This document shows positions 42,569-51,311 of a DNA stretch of 64,000 nucleotides, piece after piece; the first letter of the stretch is position 1; the number at the start of each line of letters is the position of its first letter. Origin of the DNA: Iamia majanohamensis (lineage in GTDB: Bacteria > Actinomycetota > Acidimicrobiia > Acidimicrobiales > Iamiaceae); assembly GCF_028532485.1 (NCBI RefSeq), contig NZ_CP116942.1, positions 2,604,001 to 2,668,000 of the forward strand. The letters are read 5' to 3'. The notes beneath the pieces were generated by a model that saw only the letters and a program-made list of their open reading frames with translations, did no database searches and was not told the DNA's origin. The position numbers were made by a program, and so were the translations under genes.

Positions 42569-44365
42569 GTGACCCCCACCGCACCCCCCGATGCACCTGC
42601 CCCCGACGCCGGTGATGCCGCCACCTTCCCCCACGGCATCGCCAGCTTCGACCCCACCCCCACGTCGGTCCTGCTCTGGACCCGCACCGAGCGGGCGGCG
42701 TCGGTCGACTGGGTCGTCGCCCGCGACGAGGAGCTGACCGACGTGGTGGCCTCCGGCACCGCCGAGGTGCGGTCCGACCGCGACTGCACCGCGGTGGTCG
42801 ACGTGGAGGGCCTCGCGCCGGGCACGACCCACCACTACGCCTTCACCGTCGGCGACGCCCGCTCCGGGGTGGGCCGCACCCGCACCCTGCCCGACGGCGA
42901 CGTGGCGCGGAGCCGGGTCGCCGTCGTGTCGTGCGCCAACCTGGCCCGGGCCCCCCTGACCGTCTACCGGGCGGTGGCCGGCGTCGAGGACCTCGACCTC
43001 GTCCTCCACCTGGGCGACTACATCTACGAGAACGCGGGCGAGAAGGGCCACATCCCGGTGGACCCGCCCCACGACCTGGTCACCCTGGAGGACTACCGGC
43101 TCCGGTACCGCCAGGCCCGGGCCGACACCGACCTCCAGCAGCTCCACGCCCGGTTCCCGATGGTCGCCATCTGGGACGACCACGACGTGGCCGACAACAC
43201 CTGGGACGGCGGGGCCAAGGCCCACGACCCCGAGCAGCACGGGCCGTGGGAGCCCCGCCTGGAGGCGGCCACCACCGCCCGCCAGGAGTGGGTGCCGGCC
43301 CGGCTGCGGGACCCCGACGACGAGGGCCTCCTGTGGCGCTCGGTCGCGCTCGGCGACCTGGCCGAGATCGTCCTGCTCGATGCCCGCCTCGGGGGTCGCG
43401 ACGAGGCCCTCGACAGCGCCGGCGGGGACGGCGACCTCGACTCCCCCGACCGGGCCATGCTGAGCGAGGAGCAGTGGGCCTGGGCCACCGAGCGCCTCAC
43501 CGACACCTCCCGCCCGTGGTCGCTGGTGTGCAGCTCGGTGCCGGTGTCGAAGATGCACCTGCCCATGCCCGGCTCCATCGACCTCGACGTCGGCCTCCCC
43601 GAGGGCTACACGGTCCGCGACGGCGTGGGCGTCTGCACCGACCAGTGGGACGGCTACGCCCGGGAGCGGGAGCGCCTGGCCGAGGTCCTGGGCCGGCGGG
43701 GCGGCGGGGCCGTGGTGCTCTCGGCCGACGTGCACTCGTCCTGGGTCTTCGACGGGCCCTTCGGGGCCGACGGCGCACCGGTCGCGGGCGAGCTCACCGG
43801 CAGCAGCGTCTCCTCGACCACCATGGGCGGGAACCTGGGCCCCGGGGCCACCGCCCTGGCCGAGCGCATCGGGCGGTCCATGGACCACGTCCGCTGGGTC
43901 GACCTCGACGACTACGGCTTCCTCGTCGTCGACGTCGACCGGGAGCGCCTGCGGGGCGAGGTGTGGGCCGTCGACCCCGACGACCGGACCGCCACGGCGA
44001 CGCGCCGCACGGCGTGGCACATCGGCCCCGAGCGGGGGGCCCGCTGGACCGAGGCCGACGACGCGTCCGACGACGGCCCCGCAGCCGACGCCGCCGACGA
44101 GGACCCCGCCGAGGACGCCGCGGACGTCGCGACCGGTGGTGCCATCGGCGCCCAGGAGGGCGGCGAACCGACCCGTGCCGCGGTGGTCCGGGGCCCGGTC
44201 GCCCTGGGCCCCCCGGCCGGTGGCCGGGAGCCGGACCCGGGCCCGGGCCCGGGCGCCCTCGGCAAGCTGGTGCGGGCCGGCCTGGTGGTCGGCGTGGCCC
44301 TGGCCCTCCACCCCGTGCTGCGCGCCGCGGCCCGGGGCGTGCGGGAGGCCCGCGCCCGACGGTGA
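42569..44365 (+). CDS. PhoD-type alkaline phosphatase/phosphodiesterase
   Basis: 598 residues. An N-terminal fibronectin-like domain (FPHGIASFDPTPTSVLLWTRTE) precedes the metallophosphatase core. Metal motifs are VVSCANL (the family Cys), HLGDYIYE, IWDDHDVADN and VLSADVHSSW. No signal peptide is seen at the GTG start, unlike Tat-exported PhoD. The C-terminus has an acidic/Pro-rich stretch and a final hydrophobic segment (LVRAGLVVGVALALHPVL) that could anchor it. It likely scavenges phosphate from diesters. The tandem repeat above lies in its upstream region. Confidence 0.87.
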   Translation: MTPTAPPDAPAPDAGDAATFPHGIASFDPTPTSVLLWTRTERAASVDWVVARDEELTDVVASGTAEVRSDRDCTAVVDVEGLAPGTTHHYAFTVGDARSGVGRTRTLPDGDVARSRVAVVSCANLARAPLTVYRAVAGVEDLDLVLHLGDYIYENAGEKGHIPVDPPHDLVTLEDYRLRYRQARADTDLQQLHARFPMVAIWDDHDVADNTWDGGAKAHDPEQHGPWEPRLEAATTARQEWVPARLRDPDDEGLLWRSVALGDLAEIVLLDARLGGRDEALDSAGGDGDLDSPDRAMLSEEQWAWATERLTDTSRPWSLVCSSVPVSKMHLPMPGSIDLDVGLPEGYTVRDGVGVCTDQWDGYARERERLAEVLGRRGGGAVVLSADVHSSWVFDGPFGADGAPVAGELTGSSVSSTTMGGNLGPGATALAERIGRSMDHVRWVDLDDYGFLVVDVDRERLRGEVWAVDPDDRTATATRRTAWHIGPERGARWTEADDASDDGPAADAADEDPAEDAADVATGGAIGAQEGGEPTRAAVVRGPVALGPPAGGREPDPGPGPGALGKLVRAGLVVGVALALHPVLRAAARGVREARARR

Positions 44366-44468
44366 CCCCCTCCCCCGGCGCCCCACCCCGCGCCCGGTGG
44401 GCGGGGGGCGCACCGTCGGCGGGATCTCCTGCGGTGCGGTCACCACGGCCCTGCTAGAACGCCAGGCC

Positions 44469-44936
44469 GTGGCCGAGGGGACGAGCCAGCCGTTCGACGC
44501 CCGCCAGGTGGCGGTGGGGCGCAGGGTGATGAAGGTCGGCTCGCGCCTCAACATCTGGCTGTACCGGGCCACCGGGGGCCGAGTCGGCGGCCGCTTCCCC
44601 CGCGGTGCGCCGGTGCTGCTCATGACCTCGGTGGGCCGCCGCTCCGGCCTCGAGCGCACCGTGCCCCTCCTCTACCTGGAGGACGGCGACCGCCTGGTGG
44701 TGGTGGCGTCCCAGGGCGGCATGCCGACCCACCCCGACTGGTACCACAACGTCGTGGCCCACCCCCGGGTGGAGGTGGAGCAGGGCCGCCGGGTGCGGGA
44801 GATGGTGGCCCGGGTCGCCGACGAGGCGGAGCGGGACGCGCTCTGGCCCCGCCTGGTGGCCGTGTACCGGGGCTACGACGACTACCAGGCCCGCACCGAC
44901 CGCCGGATCCCCGTCGTCGTCCTCGACCCCGTCTGA
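44469..44936 (+). CDS. Nitroreductase/deazaflavin-dependent oxidoreductase (Ddn family)
   Basis: 155 residues, the family's usual size. Family motifs: LNIWLYRATGGRVGGRF, PVLLMTSVGRRSGLERTVPLLYLEDGDRLVVVASQGG, and HPDWYHNVVAHPRVEVE. These proteins bind coenzyme F420 (some members use other flavins) and reduce nitro groups, quinones or other acceptors. GTG is chosen by length and because the preceding frame is unlike the family; a TAGAAC -10-like hexamer lies eight bases upstream. Confidence 0.87.
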   Translation: MAEGTSQPFDARQVAVGRRVMKVGSRLNIWLYRATGGRVGGRFPRGAPVLLMTSVGRRSGLERTVPLLYLEDGDRLVVVASQGGMPTHPDWYHNVVAHPRVEVEQGRRVREMVARVADEAERDALWPRLVAVYRGYDDYQARTDRRIPVVVLDPV

Positions 44937-44939
44937 CCC

Positions 44940-45161
44940 TCAGCCGCGGGGCGGGAGCAGGAACAGGGCGCTGGCCAGGGCGAAGACGAGGCTGCCGGCC
45001 ACCACCACCGGGTCCTCGGCCCGGATGCCGGACCAGGTGAAGAGCGCGGCGCTGAGCAGGAACAGGGCCCAGCCGAGGCGGTGCGCCACCGGCATCTGCG
45101 CCGGCCCGCCCCCCTCGTCGTCGCCCGGCTCGGTGGGGCCGCCGCCCGAGGCGGCCGTCAC
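44940..45161 (-). CDS. Small two-helix membrane protein
   Basis: 73 residues: a polar N-terminus followed by two helices (LGWALFLLSAALFTWSGI and PVVVAGSLVFALASALFLLPP). GTG overlaps the stop of the acyl-CoA dehydrogenase-like gene (GTGA), showing translational coupling. No family is recognised. Confidence 0.65.
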   Translation of the reverse strand: MTAASGGGPTEPGDDEGGGPAQMPVAHRLGWALFLLSAALFTWSGIRAEDPVVVAGSLVFALASALFLLPPRG

Positions 45162-46264
45162 GGGGCGACGGCGGCGGCGAGGTCGCCGGGGTCGACCTCG
45201 GCCAGGCGGGCGTCGGTGAGCAGGGCGTTGCGCGACGCGGCCGGCAGGTCGGCCAGCACCCGGCCGAGCACCGAGGTGCGGTCGAGGGCGGACATCCCGG
45301 CCACGGCGCCGAGCGCGGAGGCCACCTCCGCGCCGGTGCGGCCGGCGTGCACGGCGGCCAGCCGGAGCGCGGTGATCGCCCCCGGGGCGGGGTCGTCCCC
45401 GGCCACCGCCGCGCCCCACACCGCGTCGGTGGCCGCGGCCAGGCCCGCTCCGGCCGCCGTCACCGCGGCGGCTGCCGCCGCGAGGGTGCGGCGGGCCAGC
45501 GGGTCGTCGGCCAGGCGGCCGGTGCCGTGGGTGGGCGACTTCTCCTCGGCCAGCGCGGCCGTGGCCCGCACCGCGTGGCGGGCCAGGCCGATCGGCACGG
45601 CCGCCATCGTCGCCTGGGCGAAGGCCTCGAAGCCGAGGCGGAAGACGGGCTCGTCGCGCACCGGGGGACCGTCGCCGACCCCGAAGGCGCGGTGGGCGGG
45701 GACCACGGCCCCGGCGACCGAGACGTCGACGCTGGCCGTGGCCCGCAGGCCCCGCACGTCCCACGTCTCGGGGTGGACGGTGACCTCCGCCGCCGGCACG
45801 GCCACGGTGACCACCGCCCCACCCGGGTCGAGGGCGTTGAAGGTGAACCAGTCGGCCCAGGGCCCGCCGCTGCACCAGCGCCACCGGCCCTCGACCCGCC
45901 AGGCGCCACCGGGCTCGGGCGTGGCCCGGCCGGGCTGGCCCGAGCCGGCCACCGCGCCGCCGCCGCCGAAGACCTCGAGGGCGCCGGCGGGGTCCATGTG
46001 GCCGGCGAACCAGGCTGGCCCGGCGCCGATCATGGCCGCCCACCCCGCGGCCCCGTCGGCCTCGGCCAGGCGGGCGATGACGTGGCCGGCCGCGGGCAGG
46101 TCGAGGCCCAGGCCACCCAGGTCGGCCGGCTGGTGGAGGGCGAAGAGCCCGGCGTCGCGGAGGGCGCCCACGGCCCGGGGCGTCAGGCGCCCGGCCTCCT
46201 CACCGGCCGCGGCCTCGGCCGCGACCACCTCGCCCACCTCGTCCAGCACGGCGTCGTCGAGCAC
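45158..46264 (-). CDS. Acyl-CoA dehydrogenase-family flavoprotein (HpaB/HsaA-like)
   Basis: 368 residues. The fold is recognisable from the N-terminal helical region (LRDAGLFALHQPADLGGLGLDLPA), the middle beta-domain (WRVEGRWRWCSGGPWADWFTFNAL) and a helical C-terminus rich in Ala. The SEP and GSD motifs of true acyl-CoA dehydrogenases are missing, and the WCSGG-type motif fits the flavin-dependent monooxygenase branch better. The substrate is unknown. A -10 TACCGT lies seven bases before the GTG. It is divergent from a more typical acyl-CoA dehydrogenase gene. Confidence 0.75.
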   Translation of the reverse strand: MLDDAVLDEVGEVVAAEAAAGEEAGRLTPRAVGALRDAGLFALHQPADLGGLGLDLPAAGHVIARLAEADGAAGWAAMIGAGPAWFAGHMDPAGALEVFGGGGAVAGSGQPGRATPEPGGAWRVEGRWRWCSGGPWADWFTFNALDPGGAVVTVAVPAAEVTVHPETWDVRGLRATASVDVSVAGAVVPAHRAFGVGDGPPVRDEPVFRLGFEAFAQATMAAVPIGLARHAVRATAALAEEKSPTHGTGRLADDPLARRTLAAAAAAVTAAGAGLAAATDAVWGAAVAGDDPAPGAITALRLAAVHAGRTGAEVASALGAVAGMSALDRTSVLGRVLADLPAASRNALLTDARLAEVDPGDLAAAVAP

Positions 46265-46271
46265 CTCCCCG

Positions 46272-46277
46272 ACGGTA
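46272..46277 (-). promoter_or_regulatory. Leaderless -10 of the acyl-CoA dehydrogenase-like gene
   Basis: TACCGT on the minus strand, seven bases before the GTG at 46264. Confidence 0.52.
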
Positions 46278-46320
46278 CCGATCCGGCGCCGGTCGCCGAC
46301 GCGGCGCCTCCCGGCGCCGT

Positions 46321-46350
46321 CTTGACCCAGCGGTCAAGATCGGGCACGCT
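46321..46350 (+). promoter_or_regulatory. Dyad operator and promoter of the acyl-CoA dehydrogenase gene
   Basis: CTTGACC-CAGC-GGTCAAG (46321-46338) has perfect 7-bp arms. TTGACC serves as the -35 and CACGCT (46345-46350) as the -10 with a 17-base spacer, so a bound repressor would block the promoter. Confidence 0.6.
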
Positions 46351-46386
46351 GCGTCGGACGTCACCCGCCGCGCTCCGGGAGCACCC

Positions 46387-47709
46387 ATGACCGACACCGC
46401 CGCCCGCCCCTCCTCCTCCGAGGCCTACCTCGACGAGCTCCAGTCCTTCCTCGACTCCGAGTGGGACCCGGACCTCACCGTCGCCGCCTGGTGGGAGAAG
46501 CTGGGCACCGAGGGCTGGTCGGCCCCGGCCTGGCCCACCGACGCCTACGGGCGGGGCCTCTCCCCCGCCGACGCGGTGCGGGTCCAGCGGGCCATCGCCG
46601 ACCACGGCGCCCTGGGGGCGCCCGGCGGCCTCGGCCTCCTGCTGGCCGGGCCCACCATCGCCACCCACGGCAACGACGAGCAGAAGAAGGTCTGGCTCCG
46701 CGAGATCGTCACCGGCCAGAAGGGCTGGTGCCAGCTCTTCAGCGAGCCCGGCGCGGGCTCGGACCTGGCCGGGCTCAACTCCCGGGCCGTCCGCGACGGC
46801 GACGAGTGGGTCGTCAACGGCCAGAAGGTGTGGACCTCCGCCGGCCACATCGCCGACATGGGCATGCTCATCGCCCGCACCGACCCCGACGCCCCCAAGC
46901 ACCGGGGCATCACCTACTTCGGCATCGAGATGCACCAGCCCGGCATCGAGGTCCGGCCCCTCAAGGAGATGACGGGGCGGGCCCTCTTCAACGAGGTCTT
47001 CCTCACCGACGCCCGGGTGCCGGCCGACAACGTGATCGGCGACTACGGCCAGGGCTGGATCGTGGCCAACACCACCCTCGCCTTCGAGCGGGCCGGCCTG
47101 GGCGCCGGCGGCGGCTCGGCCGCGGCCTCGGCGGCCACCCCCGGCACCGTGGTCGGCGACCTCGACCGCCGGGCCGGCGACTTCGTGACCGGCGCCGGCC
47201 GCCGGCGCGGCGGGGGCGGCCCGGGCGCCATGGCCGGCGCCTACACCCTCATCGTGGAGACGGCCCGGGCCAACGGCATGCTCGACGACCCCATCGTGCG
47301 CCAGGGCCTCATGGAGCTCTACACGGCCAACGAGCTGGCCCGGGTGGGCGGCCAGCGCCTCAAGGCCGAGAAGGCCGCCGGGCGCGACCTGCCCGGCTAC
47401 GGGAACCTGGCCAAGCTCTCGATGAGCCACATCCTGCGCCTGTCCCGGGAGCTGGGCCTGCGCGTGCTCGGCCCGGCCGGCACCATCCACTCCTACGACG
47501 GCGAGGGGCGCGACGCCCTGAAGGCGGCCGACCTGCCCGAGCTGCGCTCCTCGATCACCGAGATGTCGCTGTTCTCGCCCGGCCCCCCGATCTACGGCGG
47601 CACCGACCAGGTGCAGCGCAACATCATCGGCGAGCGCGTGCTCGGCCTCCCCAAGGAGCCGGGCCCGGGCAAGGACACCCCCTTCTCCGAGCTCCCCAAG
47701 AACGGCTGA
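46387..47709 (+). CDS. Acyl-CoA dehydrogenase
   Basis: 440 residues. Signatures: WCQLFSEPGAGSDLAG, then WVVNGQKVWTSAGH in the beta-domain, and the C-terminal IYGGTDQVQRNIIGERVLGLPKEPG. The position often occupied by the catalytic Glu in YEGT reads Gly; in such members the base is elsewhere in the chain. A Gly/Ala/Arg-rich insert (about 238-275) is unusual and probably a surface loop. The ATG has GGGAG upstream. It likely acts in beta-oxidation of fatty or ring-derived acyl-CoA. Confidence 0.92.
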   Translation: MTDTAARPSSSEAYLDELQSFLDSEWDPDLTVAAWWEKLGTEGWSAPAWPTDAYGRGLSPADAVRVQRAIADHGALGAPGGLGLLLAGPTIATHGNDEQKKVWLREIVTGQKGWCQLFSEPGAGSDLAGLNSRAVRDGDEWVVNGQKVWTSAGHIADMGMLIARTDPDAPKHRGITYFGIEMHQPGIEVRPLKEMTGRALFNEVFLTDARVPADNVIGDYGQGWIVANTTLAFERAGLGAGGGSAAASAATPGTVVGDLDRRAGDFVTGAGRRRGGGGPGAMAGAYTLIVETARANGMLDDPIVRQGLMELYTANELARVGGQRLKAEKAAGRDLPGYGNLAKLSMSHILRLSRELGLRVLGPAGTIHSYDGEGRDALKAADLPELRSSITEMSLFSPGPPIYGGTDQVQRNIIGERVLGLPKEPGPGKDTPFSELPKNG

Positions 47710-47730
47710 CGCGCGTCGGCTGGGCCGGCG

Positions 47731-50040
47731 CTACTCGAACTTCTTGCCCATCTCCTGGAGCATGGGGATGAGGTTGGCGGGCGAGTCGGGCGGGCGGGCG
47801 CCGGGTTCGTAGGTCACCGAGGTGATGTGGCCGGTGTAGGGGTAGCAGCCGTGCTCCTGGTAGAGCCGCCACACCACCGGTGAGCGCCGGTCGAGGCCCA
47901 CGTCGATGCCCTCGAACGGGGCCATGGCGTACAGGCACGGCCAGCCCGCCTCGGAGGCGACCAGCTCGCCGTCGATGCGGAGCAGCGCGTCCCACACGCC
48001 GCCGCCGGGGGCGTCGAGCTCCACCCGCAGCTCGCGGGACCCGGGCTCGGGGCGGGGCCCGTCGATCTGGCGCATCCGCCCGCAGCCGTCGTTGTGGGCC
48101 AGGTGCAGGCCGTCGCCGTCGAGCCAGAGGGCGTAGCCCCCGCCCTGGTCCCCGTGGGCCACGAGGATGCCCTCGTCGTCGGGGCCGACGACGACCCGCA
48201 CGGTGATGGCCACGCTGCGCAGGAACAGCAGCTGGAGCGACCGCCACCGCTCGAGGGTGGGCGTGCCCGGGAGCAGGGTGACGGGCGCCTCGTAGGTGGC
48301 CTGCGAGGGCGGGCGGATCAGGTACTTCACCTGCGATCCCTCGTCGAGCGGGTACACCCGACCGGCCCAGGCCCCCTCCTCCCACCGGGCCACCAGGTCG
48401 GCCAGGACCTCGGGCTGCTCGGCGGCCAGGTCGTGGAGCTGGGTGGGGTCGGCGGCCATGTCGTAGAGCTCCCACTCCCCCTCGTCGAAGGGGGTGAGGG
48501 GCTGGTGGAGGGTGACCGCCTCCATCTCCCCGAGCCGGTAGCCGCGCTGGCCGATCATCTCGGTGAGCTGCTCGGGGTGGGTCGAGGGGTGCTCGGGGTC
48601 GGCCAGCACCGGGGCGAAGCTGGTGCCCTGGGGCGGGCGCACGACGGCCCCCTCGGCCTGGGACGGGTGGTCGAGGCCGCACAGCTCGAGCAGGGTGGGC
48701 AGCAGGTCGGTGATGTGCTGGTAGGGCCGGCGGAGGGTGCCCGGCTCCCCCGGCACCGGGCCGTGGAGGAGGAACGGGACGGTGTGGCCGCCGGCGTGGG
48801 CGTTGATCTTGTAGAGCCGGAACGGCGTGTTGCCGGCCATGGCCCAGCCCCGCGGGTAGTGCGGGGTGGTGGTCGGGCCGCCCATCTCGTCCAGGCGGGC
48901 CAGGTCGACCTCGACGTCGGTCTCGTTCAGGAGGTGGACGTAGTACGACGCGGTGCCGTCGACCTCGCCCTCCCGGCTGGCGCCGTTGTCGGAGGTGAAC
49001 ACGATGATGGTGTCGTCGAGCTCGCCCATGGCCTCGAGGGCGTCAAGGAGCCGGCCCGTGTTCTGGTCGATGTTGTCGACCATGGCGGCGTAGATCTCCA
49101 TGTAGCGCGCCGCCAGGCGGCGCTGGCCGTCGGAGAGCTCGTCCCACGGGGCCACGTCGTTGCCGGGCTCGGTGTTGCGGGGCGCCATGGTGACGTCGGG
49201 CCCGACGATCCCCAGCTCCTGCATGCGGGCGAAGCGCTCCTCGCGCAGCGCGTCCCAGCCCGCGTCGTAGCGACCGCGGTAGCGGGCGATGTCGTCGGCC
49301 TTGGCGTGGAGGGGCGCGTGCACCGCACCGTGGGCCATGTAGAGGAAGAAGGGCCGGTCCGGCGCCGCCGCCTTGGAGGCCTTGAGCATGCCGATGGCCC
49401 GGTCGGTCATGTCGTCGGTGAAGTAGTAGTCGTCGGGGTACTGGTCGACCTCGACGGCGTGGTTGTCCTCGATCAGCCGGTGCGGGTGGTGGAGGTTGGT
49501 GAAGCCGTCGAGGAAGCCGTAGTAGCGGTCGAAGCCCCGCTGGCAGGGCCAGGAGTGGCGGGGGCCGGCGTCGTTCTGGTCGGAGTCCTTGGCCAGGTGC
49601 CACTTGCCGACCATGGCGGTGAAGTAGCCGTTGCCCCGGTAGATCTCCGCTGCGGTGGCCACGTCGGAGGCCAGCTCCATGGCGTAGCCGGGGAAGCCGG
49701 GGTCGCTGTGGGCGACGGTGCCCACGCCCACGGCGTGGGGGTCGATGCCGGTGAGCAGCGACGCCCGGGTGGGCGAGCACATGGGGGTGGAGTGGAAGTC
49801 GGTGAGCTGGAGCCCGCCGGCCGCCAGCCGGTCGAGGTTGGGCGTGCGGATCTCGGAGCCGTAGCAGCCCAGGTCGGCGTAGCCGAGGTCGTCGGCCAGG
49901 ATGACGATGACGTTGGGCCGACCGGCGGAGGAGGGCCGCTCGGGCCACCAGGGCTCGGACCCGGCGAAGGTGCGTCCGACCAGGCCCCCGAAGCCGGGGT
50001 AGGTGCGGCGGGCCGCGGCGTCGGTGGGCTGCTCGGTCAT
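47731..50040 (-). CDS. Sulfatase (arylsulfatase family)
   Basis: 769 residues. The formylglycine site is CSPTRASLLTG with the modified Cys at 88; metal ligands are ADDLGYADLGCYG at the start and TSDNGASREG later. HAPLHAKADD and GKWHLAK supply further active-site residues. The protein continues past the core with a beta-rich C-terminal domain (about 560-769). No signal peptide is seen, so it may act in the cytoplasm. It cleaves sulfate esters and needs a formylglycine-generating enzyme, which is not in the window. ATG at 50040 has GGGGGA upstream. Confidence 0.92.
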   Translation of the reverse strand: MTEQPTDAAARRTYPGFGGLVGRTFAGSEPWWPERPSSAGRPNVIVILADDLGYADLGCYGSEIRTPNLDRLAAGGLQLTDFHSTPMCSPTRASLLTGIDPHAVGVGTVAHSDPGFPGYAMELASDVATAAEIYRGNGYFTAMVGKWHLAKDSDQNDAGPRHSWPCQRGFDRYYGFLDGFTNLHHPHRLIEDNHAVEVDQYPDDYYFTDDMTDRAIGMLKASKAAAPDRPFFLYMAHGAVHAPLHAKADDIARYRGRYDAGWDALREERFARMQELGIVGPDVTMAPRNTEPGNDVAPWDELSDGQRRLAARYMEIYAAMVDNIDQNTGRLLDALEAMGELDDTIIVFTSDNGASREGEVDGTASYYVHLLNETDVEVDLARLDEMGGPTTTPHYPRGWAMAGNTPFRLYKINAHAGGHTVPFLLHGPVPGEPGTLRRPYQHITDLLPTLLELCGLDHPSQAEGAVVRPPQGTSFAPVLADPEHPSTHPEQLTEMIGQRGYRLGEMEAVTLHQPLTPFDEGEWELYDMAADPTQLHDLAAEQPEVLADLVARWEEGAWAGRVYPLDEGSQVKYLIRPPSQATYEAPVTLLPGTPTLERWRSLQLLFLRSVAITVRVVVGPDDEGILVAHGDQGGGYALWLDGDGLHLAHNDGCGRMRQIDGPRPEPGSRELRVELDAPGGGVWDALLRIDGELVASEAGWPCLYAMAPFEGIDVGLDRRSPVVWRLYQEHGCYPYTGHITSVTYEPGARPPDSPANLIPMLQEMGKKFE

Positions 50041-50124
50041 CGGGTCCCCCTGGGAGTGGTGGCCCGGGCATGGTGCCACGTCGTCCGCACCGCCGGACAC
50101 GTGTCCGGCAGGGGCCCCAGGGGG

Positions 50125-50361
50125 TCAGGCCGCGCCGCGCCCCGTGCGGGCCTGGAGCTCGTCGATGCGCTCGGAGGCCTGGGCCTTGGTGAGGCTCGGG
50201 TCGAGCTCCTCGCCGGCCTGGTCGGAGAGGGTGCGGAGGTAGCTCTCCTGGGCCTTGGTCATGGGCTCGTCGCCCGTGGTCCAGTCCTCCGGGTCCTTCT
50301 CCAGGTTGGAGCCCTCGAGGGACGGGTCGATCTCGGGGAGGTTCTGCTGTGCGTCGGTCAT
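50125..50361 (-). CDS. DUF3072 family protein
   Basis: 78 residues matching the DUF3072 pattern: EDWTTGDEPMTKAQESYLRTLSDQAGEE then LTKAQASERIDELQARTGR. The repeated K-A-Q motifs suggest a small helical SAP-like or PSF1-like unit. The function is unknown. Confidence 0.82.
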   Translation of the reverse strand: MTDAQQNLPEIDPSLEGSNLEKDPEDWTTGDEPMTKAQESYLRTLSDQAGEELDPSLTKAQASERIDELQARTGRGAA

Positions 50362-50401
50362 GGCCCCAGACTGCCCGAACACCCGTTCGCCAAACCTGGA
50401 C

Positions 50402-51226
50402 CTACAGCTGGAGGTCCCTGTTGGGCCGCACCACCAGCTCGGCGATGTGGACCGACGGCGGCCGGGTGATGGCGTACATCACCGCGTCGGCCACGTCGTC
50501 GGGGCCGGCCAGCACGTCGGAGAGGGCGGCCTGGGCGCCGGTGAGGACCTCGTCGGGCAGGCGCTCGCCCTGGACCACCTCGAGGTCCTCCCCCACCCCG
50601 CTCATGGCCCGCACCCCCTCGAGCACCGCCGGGTCGAAGTTGCGGGCGAAGTTGGTGGCGATGGCCCCGGGCATGATCGAGACGACCTGGATGGGGTCGT
50701 CCATCAGCTCCTGGCGCAGGGTGTTGCAGATCGTGTTGACCGCGTGCTTGGTCGAGCCGTAGACGCCCGAGGCGGGGTTGAGGGCGGCCACCGACGAGAT
50801 GTTCACCAGGTGGCCGGTGGCCCCGCAGGCCCGCATGGCGGCCACCGCGGCCTGGCACCCGGCCAGCAGGCCGAGGACGTTGGTCTCGAGCATGGCCCGC
50901 CACCCCTCGGGATCCGCGGTGAGGATGGGGTCGGGGTACGAGAGCCCGGCGTTGTTGACCATCACGTCGAGGCGCCCGGTGTCGGCCACGGCCTGGTCGA
51001 CCAGGGCCTGCACCTGGGCCGGGTCGCGGACGTCGGTGGTGGCGGTGGTGCACGATCCGCCTGCCGCCTCGATGGCCTCCTTGGTCGCGTCCATGGCCGA
51101 CTGGGTGCGCCCGCAGATGGCGACGTGGGCCCCGGCCGCGCCGATGTGCTCGGCGATGGCCCGTCCGATGCCGCTCGAGGCCCCGGTGACGACGGCGGTC
51201 TTCCCGGACAGGTCGTGCTCGCTCAT
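50402..51226 (-). CDS. Short-chain dehydrogenase/reductase
   Basis: 274 residues. TGASSGIG, NNAG, NISSVAA with catalytic Ser and YGSTKHA with Tyr and Lys are intact. It resembles the YdfG-like or 3-oxoacyl reductase branch; the C-terminal region (HIAELVVRPNRDLQL) matches that seen in the SDR at 58433. The substrate is unknown. A TAGGTT -10 lies six bases before the ATG. Confidence 0.9.
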   Translation of the reverse strand: MSEHDLSGKTAVVTGASSGIGRAIAEHIGAAGAHVAICGRTQSAMDATKEAIEAAGGSCTTATTDVRDPAQVQALVDQAVADTGRLDVMVNNAGLSYPDPILTADPEGWRAMLETNVLGLLAGCQAAVAAMRACGATGHLVNISSVAALNPASGVYGSTKHAVNTICNTLRQELMDDPIQVVSIMPGAIATNFARNFDPAVLEGVRAMSGVGEDLEVVQGERLPDEVLTGAQAALSDVLAGPDDVADAVMYAITRPPSVHIAELVVRPNRDLQL

Positions 51227-51232
51227 GGGCCG

Positions 51233-51238
51233 AACCTA
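51233..51238 (-). promoter_or_regulatory. Leaderless -10 of the SDR gene
   Basis: TAGGTT on the minus strand, six bases before the ATG at 51226. Confidence 0.55.
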
Positions 51239-51311
51239 CCCCTGCCCCGGGACGGTGGTGCCCCGAGGGCTCCGCCCCGTGGGGCGGGCCGACGCCCGAG
51301 CGGGTCGCCTC

